Assembly: GCA_035301625.1 (NCBI GenBank)
Contig: DATGTW010000064.1
Location: 1 to 12,044, forward strand
Source: Paenalcaligenes sp035301625
Lineage (GTDB): Bacteria > Pseudomonadota > Gammaproteobacteria > Burkholderiales > Burkholderiaceae_B
DNA length: 12,044 nt
Reading direction: 5' to 3'
Position 1 is the stretch's first letter. Every line of letters starts with the position of its first letter. Both the position numbers and the translations under genes were made by a program. The notes beneath the pieces are model-generated. The model saw only the letters and a list, made by a program, of their open reading frames with translations, had not been told where the DNA came from and did no database searches. Below are positions 1 to 8,571 of this stretch, piece by piece.

Positions 1-4
1 TCCC

Positions 5-2848
5 ATGCAATTGCAGTCTACCTCCTCACATGCAGCGTTACTGCAACAAATCATTCGCCTATTAGGGAAAGTACTTGGAAATGTCATTCGGGGCAACAAT
101 GGTGAGGCGATGTTCCAGCGTATTGAACAGGTACGCCGCACTGCCGTAGGCCTCAAACGTCAAACAAACAACCCTGATAGCAAAGCCCTGAGCGCTGCTT
201 TATCGGCTCTGAGTGCTGATGAAGCTGAGACTGTTGCACGTGCTTTTACGTATTTTTTGCACCTTGCCAATATTGCCGAAGACCACGTCCTGCGTACTCA
301 CTGGGAGCTACCAGAGTCTAACGGTCAAAGCGCCCAGACCTCGTTAGCCTATGCACTAAAAACTGCGTTGACCCATCATACCCCCAAAGAGATTTTAAAC
401 ATCCTGAACAGCAGCTGCATCATGCCTGTGCTCACAGCACACCCGACAGAGGTACAACGTCAAAGCACGCTCGCACTGCACCGCGCCATTGCCCGCTGCC
501 TTGAGACGCTGCCCGACACAAATAACAACAATAGCTCTGATCTGCAGATAAATGGCAAACTGGCGCGTACTTTAGATGGCCTTATTACTACTTTATGGCA
601 AACTCGGCTTTTACGCCCGCATACCCTGACCGTAGAGGATGAAATTGATAACGCGCTGGCCTATTACCCACTGACTTTTTTCAAAGTCATTCCCGAGCTG
701 TACCTGAATACCTTTGAACAGCTAGACACGCAGTTAGCACTGGGCCCACAGGCCACTGACAAACAATCTTTTACCGATCCTTTGTTTCTGCGTATGGGCA
801 GCTGGATTGGTGGTGATCGCGACGGCAACCCCAAAATCAATGCACACACATTGAAAACAGCCGCCCAACATCAAGGCCGCTGTGTCTTTGATTTTTACCT
901 GAATGAGCTCAAGGCACTGGGTACTGAGCTCTCTGTGGCTGAAAGCCTGGCGCCTCCTAGTGCAGCACTGTTGCAGCTGGCTGCCGACAGCCAAGATCAG
1001 TCGCCACATCGACGAGATGAGCCCTATCGACGCGCTTGTATTCATATCTATGCGCGACTGGATGCAACCTGCTTACAGCTAACTGGCGAACGTCGCGCTA
1101 TCCACCCAACCTATGCAGCCACGGCCTACACTGATGCCAACAATTTTTTAGATGACCTGCGCTGCATCGCCCAGTCATTACAGCAATCGCAGGCACAGTC
1201 TATTATCAATCTACGCTTGGGTCCGCTAATCCAGGCAGTGCGGGTCTTTGGCTTTCATTTGGCGACCATTGATTTGCGCCAAAGCTCGGACGTACATGCC
1301 CGCATGCTGGATGAGCTCTTTAGCGCAGCAGGCAGCCATTATCAGGGTCAACCTGTCCGATACAGTGCGTTAAATGAGCACGACAAAATAAAATTACTAC
1401 GCGCCGAACTACGTAACGCCCGGCCTTTGGTCTCGCCTTGGTTGAAATACAGCTCAGAAACCCGTAAAGAGCTGGCCATCCTGCGCATGGCCACCCAAAT
1501 GCGGCAGCGCTTTGGCTCTCAACTCATCCAACAGTATATTGTCTCACATACCGAACGACTCAGCGATTTACTGGCAGTTTTAGTGCTCCAGCAGGAAACT
1601 GGGCTCGCTCAACCTCAAAACCATGATGTGCAGACCAATGAGGTCATGGTGGTGCCCTTATTTGAAACCATCCCAGATCTGACTCGTGGTCCTGAAATCA
1701 TGGCAGCTTGGCTCGCATTACCCGAGGTAAAAACACGCATTGAGCGCTGCCATAACGGTATTCAGGAGGTCATGCTAGGTTATTCAGACAGTAACAAGGA
1801 TGGCGGTTACCTCACGGCCAATTGGTCGTTGTATCAAGCAGAACTACAATTATTAGAGGTCTTTCGCCGCCATGGGGTGCGGTTACGACTTTTCCACGGA
1901 CGCGGAGGCTCGGTAGGTCGTGGCGGAGGATCCAGCTTTGATGCTATTTTGGCGCAGCCCGCAGAAACGGTTGGTGGCCAGATTCGCCTCACCGAGCAAG
2001 GAGAGATGATCCAAAGCCGTTATAAAGACGAATTCATTGGCCGCTGGCATCTGGAAATGTTTGTTTCAGCAACACTGCAGGCCACGCTGGGCAGCTCAAA
2101 ACGCACTACTAATGAACATCGCCTGATTGAAAAATATGGGCCGACCATGGATTATCTGTCTCGGATAGCCGAGCAAGCCTATCGAGACCTGGTCTTTAAT
2201 ACACCTGGGTTTACAGATTATTTTTTCACGGCCACGCCCATCCTGGAAATTTCAGATCTAAAAATCGGTTCGCGACCTGCGGCCCGTCGTGATCAATATC
2301 GCATTGAAGACCTGCGTGCTATTCCGTGGGGATTTTCTTGGGCCCAATGTCGCCTGCCCTTGCCTGGCTGGTACGGAGTCGGTGCCGCGCTGACTCAATA
2401 CCTAAATGAGGGGATTCCCGGCACACCCGCCAGCACCTGTGAAGAGCGTTTGGAAACCCTACAAAAGATGGCCACTCAATGGCCTTTCTTTTACACCCTA
2501 CTGTCCAATATGGAGCAAGTACTGGCCAAAACAGATCTGCGTATCGGCAAGGCCTATAGTGCATTGCTCGAGGACCAAGCACTGGCTGACAGTATTTACC
2601 AGCGCATCGAACAAGAATACCAGCGTTGCTTATGGGCCTTGGAAGCCATCACAGATCACGCTTTATTGGCCCACCACCCTGAATTACAAGCAACATTGAA
2701 CGAGCGCTTTGCCTATATCGATCCACTGAATTACCTGCAAATCGCACTTTTGCAGCACTATCGGACCCACCATGCTGATGACCGCATCCGCACAGCAATA
2801 CACATCACCATTAATGGTATTGCCACCGGACTGCGCAACTCAGGATAA
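5..2848 (+). CDS. ppc: Phosphoenolpyruvate carboxylase
   Basis: Cytosolic anaplerotic enzyme that carboxylates phosphoenolpyruvate with bicarbonate to give oxaloacetate and phosphate, refilling the TCA cycle and the aspartate family. The 947-residue protein is somewhat longer than the 883 residues of E. coli Ppc and matches it along its whole length. Visible hallmarks are TAHPTEV with the catalytic His at residue 146, GGDRDGNP at 269-276, GYSDSNKDGGY at 592-602, the FHGRGGSVGRGGG loop at 630-642, and the C-terminal RNSG. By motif alignment the aspartate inhibitor site is kept: R639, K842, R901 and N945 correspond to E. coli R587, K773, R832 and N881, so feedback inhibition by aspartate is likely. 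An Asn/Ser-rich low-complexity patch lies near residues 172-177. The stop is TAA. The ATG is only four bases from the window edge, so no ribosome binding site can be judged and a start further upstream cannot be excluded. Family assignment is essentially certain. Confidence 0.97.
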   Translation: MQLQSTSSHAALLQQIIRLLGKVLGNVIRGNNGEAMFQRIEQVRRTAVGLKRQTNNPDSKALSAALSALSADEAETVARAFTYFLHLANIAEDHVLRTHWELPESNGQSAQTSLAYALKTALTHHTPKEILNILNSSCIMPVLTAHPTEVQRQSTLALHRAIARCLETLPDTNNNNSSDLQINGKLARTLDGLITTLWQTRLLRPHTLTVEDEIDNALAYYPLTFFKVIPELYLNTFEQLDTQLALGPQATDKQSFTDPLFLRMGSWIGGDRDGNPKINAHTLKTAAQHQGRCVFDFYLNELKALGTELSVAESLAPPSAALLQLAADSQDQSPHRRDEPYRRACIHIYARLDATCLQLTGERRAIHPTYAATAYTDANNFLDDLRCIAQSLQQSQAQSIINLRLGPLIQAVRVFGFHLATIDLRQSSDVHARMLDELFSAAGSHYQGQPVRYSALNEHDKIKLLRAELRNARPLVSPWLKYSSETRKELAILRMATQMRQRFGSQLIQQYIVSHTERLSDLLAVLVLQQETGLAQPQNHDVQTNEVMVVPLFETIPDLTRGPEIMAAWLALPEVKTRIERCHNGIQEVMLGYSDSNKDGGYLTANWSLYQAELQLLEVFRRHGVRLRLFHGRGGSVGRGGGSSFDAILAQPAETVGGQIRLTEQGEMIQSRYKDEFIGRWHLEMFVSATLQATLGSSKRTTNEHRLIEKYGPTMDYLSRIAEQAYRDLVFNTPGFTDYFFTATPILEISDLKIGSRPAARRDQYRIEDLRAIPWGFSWAQCRLPLPGWYGVGAALTQYLNEGIPGTPASTCEERLETLQKMATQWPFFYTLLSNMEQVLAKTDLRIGKAYSALLEDQALADSIYQRIEQEYQRCLWALEAITDHALLAHHPELQATLNERFAYIDPLNYLQIALLQHYRTHHADDRIRTAIHITINGIATGLRNSG

Positions 2849-2897
2849 TCTACAGGGTGAATAGTTAAATGCCTTTTCTGAATTAACCTATACAGCC

Positions 2898-4157
2898 ATG
2901 ACCACACCCACGCATAGCTACCCACAGATGCCCGCCGGGCTGCCCGACTTGGAACCCGAGCTCCTTAGCCACCTGAATGCACATATTGATGCGTTACGCG
3001 CCGCCATGCAATCACAGCCAGAGGGCTTTTTACCCTTTGAGCAGTTTATGCAGTTATGTCTCTATGCCCCCCAATGGGGGTATTACACTGCAGGCAGCAC
3101 CAAATTTGGCAGTAAAACACCCACTGGTGACTTTACCACCGGGCCTGAGTTGACCCCTCTTTTTGGGCAGGCGGTGGCGCAACAAGTTGCTCAAATCCTC
3201 GAGCAGTGTGTGGCTGCGGGTCATCCCCCCGTAGTGTTGGAGTTTGGCGCGGGTACCGGTGCCTTGGCAGCCCCGGTCATTCAAACATTGCAGGCTGATT
3301 TCCCTGCATTGCAGTACTGGATTTTAGAAATCTCACCGTCTTTGCGCGCCCGCCAAAAAACACGTTTGCAGTCATACATCGATGCCGGTGTCACTGTGTG
3401 CTGGCTCGATCAGTTGCCAGACTCTTTTGCAGGCTGCATTTTGGCTAATGAAGTCATGGATGCCATGCCCGTACATTGGCTGGAACGAACTCAAAACGGC
3501 GTCAACGAATATGGCGTTTGTTTTGATGAGCGCTCAACCGGGCCCGTGCCCTTTGCGTTAACGCAGCGACCCGCTCAAAAAGACCTGGATCATTTGGCTC
3601 GCCAGCGTCTGCCTAACGTCGATGGCTACCGCAGCGAGATCAACCTGCATGCCGAGGGCTGGATACGTGCCTTGGGCGACTGGCTAACCTGTGGGGCCGC
3701 ATTGATTATTGACTACGGCTTTCCACAGCACGAGTATTATCATTCTCAACGTCACGAGGGCACGCTGATGTGCCATTTCCGCCACCACGCTCATGACCAA
3801 CCCCTCATTTACCCTGGCCTACAGGACATCACCGCCCATGTGGATTTTACCGCGCTTGCTGATGCTGCATTAGAAGCGCAATTAGATGTATATGGCTATA
3901 TCAATCAGGGTGCATTCCTGTTGAACTGCGGGCTGGCCCAACAATTAGAGCTACTGCACTCAGAGCTGGGCACCGGTGCTGACGAAGAGCAAACCCGACA
4001 ATGGACGCATATCGCTGGTGCCTGTCAAAAACTGCTCTCAGAAAGTGAAATGGGTGAGCTTTTTAAAGTACTGGCCATCGGTAAAGAGATGCAGCCACCT
4101 TTGTTAGGCTTTATCCGCGGTGATCGAAGGGATCGTTTGGCCCCACCCGTGGCTTAA
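2898..4157 (+). CDS. MidA/NDUFAF7-family SAM-dependent methyltransferase
   Basis: Class I SAM-dependent methyltransferase of the MidA/NDUFAF7 family (COG1565, DUF185), 419 residues. The family signature GDFTTGPELTPLFG lies at 77-90. It is followed by the SAM-binding glycine motif EFGAGTGALA at 115-124, an acidic strand end (WILEIS) and ANEVMDAMPVHW, which corresponds to the family's conserved NE(L/V)xDAxP segment. The C-terminal part contains IDYGFPQHEYYH and the RHEGTLMCHFRHHAHDQPL block, also typical of the family. The mitochondrial homologue methylates an arginine of a complex I subunit (NDUFS2). The substrate of bacterial members is generally not established, so I give no gene symbol or specific substrate. 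It starts 49 bases after ppc on the same strand with no obvious terminator between, so co-transcription is plausible. The ribosome binding site before the ATG is weak. The protein looks full length and intact. Confidence 0.9.
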   Translation: MTTPTHSYPQMPAGLPDLEPELLSHLNAHIDALRAAMQSQPEGFLPFEQFMQLCLYAPQWGYYTAGSTKFGSKTPTGDFTTGPELTPLFGQAVAQQVAQILEQCVAAGHPPVVLEFGAGTGALAAPVIQTLQADFPALQYWILEISPSLRARQKTRLQSYIDAGVTVCWLDQLPDSFAGCILANEVMDAMPVHWLERTQNGVNEYGVCFDERSTGPVPFALTQRPAQKDLDHLARQRLPNVDGYRSEINLHAEGWIRALGDWLTCGAALIIDYGFPQHEYYHSQRHEGTLMCHFRHHAHDQPLIYPGLQDITAHVDFTALADAALEAQLDVYGYINQGAFLLNCGLAQQLELLHSELGTGADEEQTRQWTHIAGACQKLLSESEMGELFKVLAIGKEMQPPLLGFIRGDRRDRLAPPVA

Positions 4158-4275
4158 AATTCTTTCCTTTTGCCTTCCTTGGACTGATACTGACTTTAAC
4201 TGTACATGACAGATTAGCTTTGGTTCATCACTCCATCCCGTTATTACTCTTTATTTCACCTGCGATATCAACACC

Positions 4276-5214
4276 ATGCCGCCACAACGCTTTAGCCGTC
4301 CTTTTTCGATCCTCATCCTGACCTGTATCGGCTTGTCTTTTTCTTTGGGACATATCGCTGCCCGTATGGGCTTTGATATGGATCTGGGGGTGATCAGTGC
4401 GGTGATTTTCCGTTCGGGGCTGGTGGTGTTGGCGTTGAGCATATTTTTATTTTGGCGACGTCAATCAATAGCTATTCCACGAACTCTGCGCCCATGGCAA
4501 CTATTATTAGGGCTGTTGCTTACCATACAAAGTATTGGCCTATATATCGCTGTGGCTAGCATTCCAGTCGGCATTGCCCTGCTGTTTATGCATACTTTTG
4601 CCATTTTGCTGGCCCTGATTACTTGGGCACTAGGGGGACCTGCACCCACACGCACCGGCTTTTGGCTCATGCTGTTGTGTTTGTTTGGCCTTTTTCTTAG
4701 CCTGGATGTACCGCATTTACTTGAACAAGACAACGCCGCCCGACAGGTGTGGGCTTTTGGGGTGGGCGCTGCTGTCACAGGAGCCCTGGCTTTTGCTTTT
4801 GGCTTGTGGATTACAGAACATAAGCTCTCGACTCTATCGGGAGCTGTGCGCAGTTTCTATGCCACCGTCGTTATTATGCTGGGCGCCAGTGGCATTGGCA
4901 AAAGCGGTGTATTTGAACACGGATTAGCTGCCCCGGCCGAACCCATTGGATGGCTCTATGTGTTTTTATTAAGTGCGCTGTATGGATTGGGGTTTGTAAC
5001 CCTGTTTGTCCTGACCCCACGCCTGAATATGGCCCAAAACGCCCCTGCGTTGCATATTGAACCCATCGCCAGCTTGGTAATGGGGTGGTTAATACTGGAC
5101 CAACGACTAAGTTTAATCCAGGTGGCAGGTGGTATCTGCGTGGTGACAGGGATCATGTTGCTGGCGTTACAGCGCCAGCAAGCACAAGCCACAGCGGCCC
5201 CCAAAGAGCCCTAA
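4276..5214 (+). CDS. EamA-family (DMT superfamily) transporter
   Basis: Inner-membrane protein of 312 residues with a hydrophobicity pattern fitting ten transmembrane helices arranged as two EamA repeats. Approximate helices are 10-28, 36-59, 75-93, 97-117, 125-145, 158-178, 190-210, 226-248, 258-278 and 283-302. The second repeat ends with the characteristic EPIASLVMGWLILDQRLS followed by QVAGGICVVTGIMLLAL. Members of this family export amino acids, metabolites or drugs. Nothing here fixes the substrate. The gene follows midA on the same strand after a 118-base gap and is convergent with cca. No clear Shine-Dalgarno sequence precedes the ATG. The C-terminal tail is short and Gln/Ala-rich. 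Family is confident; the transported compound is unknown. Confidence 0.88.
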   Translation: MPPQRFSRPFSILILTCIGLSFSLGHIAARMGFDMDLGVISAVIFRSGLVVLALSIFLFWRRQSIAIPRTLRPWQLLLGLLLTIQSIGLYIAVASIPVGIALLFMHTFAILLALITWALGGPAPTRTGFWLMLLCLFGLFLSLDVPHLLEQDNAARQVWAFGVGAAVTGALAFAFGLWITEHKLSTLSGAVRSFYATVVIMLGASGIGKSGVFEHGLAAPAEPIGWLYVFLLSALYGLGFVTLFVLTPRLNMAQNAPALHIEPIASLVMGWLILDQRLSLIQVAGGICVVTGIMLLALQRQQAQATAAPKEP

Positions 5215-5299
5215 GGCCATTGAAATAATACAGGTCGCAGGGGTGGAAGATCATAAGGCTATACTCTACCCCGACTGACCCAACATCTAACAAGCCTAA

Positions 5300-5322
5300 A
5301 AGCCCCTTCCTACACGGGGCTT
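5300..5322 (-). terminator. Rho-independent terminator of cca, overlapping its stop codon
   Basis: Read leftward, AAGCCCC (5322-5316) pairs perfectly with GGGGCTT (5306-5300) around a 9-base loop, and the stem runs into TTTTAGG. The 5' arm lies in the last cca codons and the TAG stop sits in the loop, so the last ribosome would cover the hairpin. Read rightward the same hairpin has no T-run, so it is a poor terminator for the transporter gene. A GGGGC/GCCCC alternative stem within the last codons could compete with it. Confidence 0.6.
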
Positions 5323-6464
5323 AGCCCCATTTGTTGTACCAGCGCCTGTTGACGAGCCTGTGCAATAGCATGAGGAATCTCTTGTGGGGTTTCGCGATGC
5401 GCACCTGCAATAGCAGCAGCATCGACGGTTTGCACAACAGCCACGGCCCGCATCCAAAATTCAATATCCACATCCTGCAAACAAGACAACGCGGCCAAAA
5501 GCTCAGTAAAACGCTCGGGGCGACGCAAAGCATCCAAAGCCTGCAACACCTGCCATGTCTGGGCTGCCGTGAGTTGAGCACCCGAAGAGTCAAAATCCAG
5601 CAACTGCGCACGCAACCGCTGTAAATGCACCGCGTAATCAGTATAGGCTTTAGGTGCACGTAAAGCCTGAGCGACTGCCGCTGGATCTGCCGACGCTGAC
5701 ACCAATAAAGCAAAACGTTGAGCCCCATTGAGGGCGCGCTGCACTCCCAAAGCCAATAAAGCCCCCACCTCTGAACTCCAGCTCAATGACGGACATACAC
5801 GCGCCAGTGCACCCACCTGGTCCAAAAACTCAAACATGCGTGCTGGGGCTGGCTCGAGTAATCCTCGTTGCACCTCTTGCCAGACCCGCTCGGGGACCAG
5901 CGCATCGACCTCGCCATTTTTAACTAATTCAATCGCATAAGCCCGCGTCTGTTCGGCCACCTCGAAATCAGCAAATCGAGCTCGAAAGCGAGCCAGACGC
6001 AACAATCGCACAGGATCCTCTATAAAAGCAGAGCCCACGTGTCGCAGCTTGCGTTGCTCGAGATCGCTTTGCCCCGAAAAAGGATCCACCAAGACTGCAT
6101 CACGCCCTACCGCCATGGCATTGATGGTCAAATCGCGTCGTGCCAGATCATCTTCCAGGCGTACCTCAGTACCGGTGTAAAAAACAAAACCGTGATAACC
6201 GCGGCCTTGTTTACGCTCGGTACGGGCCAAGGCGAACTCTTCTTTGGTGTGGGGATGTAAAAATACCGGAAAATCAATCCCCACAGGTAGAAACCCCCGT
6301 TGAGCCAGAGCCTGCGGGGTCGCCCCCACCACAACCCAGTCACGATCAGTCACCGTCGTACCCAACAAGCAATCGCGCACAGCGCCCCCCACGATGTAGC
6401 ATTGCAATCCATCCAGGAGCGCATCCTCACGAATGCTTTGGGCCATTTTTTCTAAAACACTCAT
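5310..6464 (-). CDS. cca: CCA-adding tRNA nucleotidyltransferase, HD motif absent
   Basis: Adds or repairs the 3'-terminal CCA of tRNAs from CTP and ATP without a nucleic-acid template; cytosolic. The 384-residue class II nucleotidyltransferase has the head-domain motif GGAVRDCLLG at 26-35 and the metal-binding DxD as D40-R41-D42. It also has the RTERKQGRGYHGF region at 81-93, RRDLTINAMA at 109-118 and the nucleotide-selecting ERVWQE block at 192-197. E. coli Cca is 412 residues and carries a C-terminal HD phosphohydrolase domain. Here the segment aligning with the E. coli RFAxLCHDLGK stretch reads RFALLVSASAD (250-260), so the His-Asp pair is replaced and no HD pair appears elsewhere in the C-terminal half. 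I expect CCA addition without the phosphatase and phosphodiesterase activities. The ATG overlaps the slt stop by one base (TAATG) with only a weak ribosome binding site, which suggests translational coupling to slt. Confidence 0.93.
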   Translation of the reverse strand: MSVLEKMAQSIREDALLDGLQCYIVGGAVRDCLLGTTVTDRDWVVVGATPQALAQRGFLPVGIDFPVFLHPHTKEEFALARTERKQGRGYHGFVFYTGTEVRLEDDLARRDLTINAMAVGRDAVLVDPFSGQSDLEQRKLRHVGSAFIEDPVRLLRLARFRARFADFEVAEQTRAYAIELVKNGEVDALVPERVWQEVQRGLLEPAPARMFEFLDQVGALARVCPSLSWSSEVGALLALGVQRALNGAQRFALLVSASADPAAVAQALRAPKAYTDYAVHLQRLRAQLLDFDSSGAQLTAAQTWQVLQALDALRRPERFTELLAALSCLQDVDIEFWMRAVAVVQTVDAAAIAGAHRETPQEIPHAIAQARQQALVQQMGLSPV

Positions 6465-8536
6465 TACTGTGGAGTCACCGTTCCTAAACGCGTCTTGAGT
6501 GACTGTGGCTGCTCTTCAAACATAGCCGCATAATAAGCAGTATTCGAAAGGACATTTTTCACATACAAACGGGTCTCAGTAAAGGGGATGGTTTCAGCAA
6601 ATACGGCACCTTCAACAGGTGCACGTAAACGCGCACGCCACTGTTTGGGACGCCCAGGGCCCGCATTATATCCAGCAGATGCCAAGACTTCCGAGCCACC
6701 CAATTGATCCAACACGATTTTTAAATAATTAGTACCCAGTACCGTATTAACCTCAAAATCATCTATCTGCGCCATCGAGAAACCCTTCATATCAATTTTG
6801 TTGGCGACCCATTTTGCCGTATCAGGCATCAGCTGCATCAAGCCTGATGCCCCCACCCGCGAACGCGCATCAGTCATAAAGCGGGACTCTTGGCGGATCA
6901 ACCCGTACACCCATGCTGGGTCCAAATTAATACGCTCGGATTGCGCCGATACCCCTTCGAAAAAAGGTGCTACAAAACGCTGATCAAAATCCACCTCATC
7001 CTGAGTTAATAAGGATGTATTGACGACCCGGTCAAAAACGCCTTCCTCGCCCGCCCATTGAGCAGCGGCGCGCAATTGCTGATCACTCATATCTCGCACC
7101 CCATTCACCCATTCGCGTGTGGCCTCGGGGCGTAGACCCAGTTTAAATAATGCTAACGCCCGATTAAGCCCAGGCCTTTGGCGCACATCTTCTTGTGCCA
7201 AGGGGTCAATAGCAGGCGCAGCTGCTGGGGCCGTAATAGAGGTACCAAGCTCTTCTAAAGCCAACTGCCCATAAAAGCTGAAATCATTCTGGATAGATGT
7301 AAAGGCCTCTTCAGCTGCCTGTTGATCGCCCAATGCGGCCAAAGCCCGACCGCGCCAATACACCCATACCGGCTCGCTGGCCTGGCGTTCGGACATTTTA
7401 TTAATGGCCTCGAGAACCTGCTCCCAATTGATGGGGTATTCGCGTAGCTCGGCACGCACCTCCCAAGCATGGTTATAGTCTGTTTTTGGGGTGCTACCAG
7501 TCTTGCGATACCAGCGAGCAGCATCTGGCTCAACACGTAAAGCAGGCACCAAACCAAATTGACTCCAGACCCAATCCATGTCCTCAGGCGTCAATGCTTG
7601 TTGCCAACGCTCTTCTATATATTTGGCCTGGGTTTCTCGATCGTCGTTGCGTGCCAAACGGGACAATGCCAATGTCAGCAATTCACGTTCCTGCGCACCC
7701 GCAGGCGCCGACTGCTGCCCCAACCAACGACGCGGGTTTTCCATCAACGCGGTATAGTCTTGCATTTGCTTGCCATTAAACATGATGGCTGCGGTGCGGC
7801 GGGCTTGTGTAGTCTTGCCTTGCTCGAGTGCACCCCGCAACATCAACTGCAGTTGACTCCAAGACAGCGCATCATCTGCCCACAGCTGGTCCATCAGCCC
7901 CCAGCAAACTTCGTTAGGGCGGAACTCGCGCATTACAGCATCCCTATCCAGGCTAAGCCCGCCCATATGCATGGCATGTGCTTGCGCACAAAATACATCA
8001 GAGCGTCCAAAGGTAGGTGGGTCAAGATCCAAGATTCTTTGAAAATCACCCACTCGGGCAGCGGCTACCGCCCAATCGCCCTTGAGGCGTTCAGCCAAAT
8101 AGGTATCTGCATGGGTGTCTATGTAACGCTGCAAAGCAGCCTCGCGCACGGGCATCGCCTTGACCTCGAGCTGGCGCATTAACCACCAGTACTCGGGGTA
8201 GTGCCCAAGCACAGGATCCTCTTGGGCAGCCTCAATTTGCTCGCCGACCTTGTCCCATTTTTTATCTTGATAAGCTTTGACCGCAATCTCAACAGCTTTG
8301 CGTGCCTGCGGGTCGACCTCGGGTGTTGTAAGCCAACGTGGCCCCTCGTAAGGGTTCAAAACAGGACCATTAGCAGAGGATTCCTTTGCTGTTTCCGTCT
8401 CGCTAACGGTATGATCAGCTGCATCAGCTGCATTACTTTGGGCACAACCCGCCAAACCCAGTGTCAGCCCAAATAGTGCAGCACCCCGTGCCAACGGCTT
8501 AATGTATTTTGCATACAAAAACTGTTGAATCCCCAT
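6464..8536 (-). CDS. slt: Lytic murein transglycosylase, Slt70-like, probable lipoprotein
   Basis: Cleaves the MurNAc-GlcNAc bond of peptidoglycan, forming 1,6-anhydro ends, during wall turnover. The 690-residue protein has a basic start (K10, K13, R17), a hydrophobic segment, and a lipobox L28-A29-G30-C31. Alanine follows the cysteine, predicting signal peptidase II processing and outer-membrane sorting. A disordered-looking linker of about 40 residues follows. The middle is a long alpha-helical superhelical region like the U domain of Slt70. The C-terminal SLT domain begins near residue 535 and shows RQESRF with catalytic E550, SGLMQLMPDTA, and AGYNAGPGRPKQW. It is longer than mature Slt70 of E. 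coli, which is soluble and periplasmic. An AGGGA ribosome binding site lies just before the ATG. It overlaps cca by one base downstream and is divergent from the folate cyclo-ligase gene, with only 35 bases between the two starts. Confidence 0.92.
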   Translation of the reverse strand: MGIQQFLYAKYIKPLARGAALFGLTLGLAGCAQSNAADAADHTVSETETAKESSANGPVLNPYEGPRWLTTPEVDPQARKAVEIAVKAYQDKKWDKVGEQIEAAQEDPVLGHYPEYWWLMRQLEVKAMPVREAALQRYIDTHADTYLAERLKGDWAVAAARVGDFQRILDLDPPTFGRSDVFCAQAHAMHMGGLSLDRDAVMREFRPNEVCWGLMDQLWADDALSWSQLQLMLRGALEQGKTTQARRTAAIMFNGKQMQDYTALMENPRRWLGQQSAPAGAQERELLTLALSRLARNDDRETQAKYIEERWQQALTPEDMDWVWSQFGLVPALRVEPDAARWYRKTGSTPKTDYNHAWEVRAELREYPINWEQVLEAINKMSERQASEPVWVYWRGRALAALGDQQAAEEAFTSIQNDFSFYGQLALEELGTSITAPAAAPAIDPLAQEDVRQRPGLNRALALFKLGLRPEATREWVNGVRDMSDQQLRAAAQWAGEEGVFDRVVNTSLLTQDEVDFDQRFVAPFFEGVSAQSERINLDPAWVYGLIRQESRFMTDARSRVGASGLMQLMPDTAKWVANKIDMKGFSMAQIDDFEVNTVLGTNYLKIVLDQLGGSEVLASAGYNAGPGRPKQWRARLRAPVEGAVFAETIPFTETRLYVKNVLSNTAYYAAMFEEQPQSLKTRLGTVTPQ

Positions 8537-8571
8537 AGATATCCCTGAATCTTTAAAAAAGCGCTAAATAA

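Noticed and set aside
2849..2897. Inverted GTTAA/TTAAC in the ppc-midA gap as a possible terminator
   Set aside because: The stem is five AT-rich pairs around a 14-base loop with no T-run after it, so it is too weak to call.
4158..4275. Promoter before the EamA transporter gene (TTGGTT at 4220-4225 with TATTAC sixteen bases further on)
   Set aside because: Only three of six and four of six bases match the sigma-70 consensus, which is expected by chance in a gap of this size. I see no hairpin, repeat or small gene in the gap either.
7559..8182. A 207-codon open frame on the plus strand, antisense to slt
   Set aside because: It lies wholly inside slt, its translation is rich in Cys, His and Arg with no recognisable domain, and it has the look of a shadow of the real coding frame.
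8537..8571. Possible 6S RNA gene next to the folate cyclo-ligase gene, as in the ssrS-ygfA pair of enterobacteria
   Set aside because: Only 35 bases separate the divergent slt and cyclo-ligase starts, far too short for a 6S RNA of about 180 bases, and downstream there is only the terminator.
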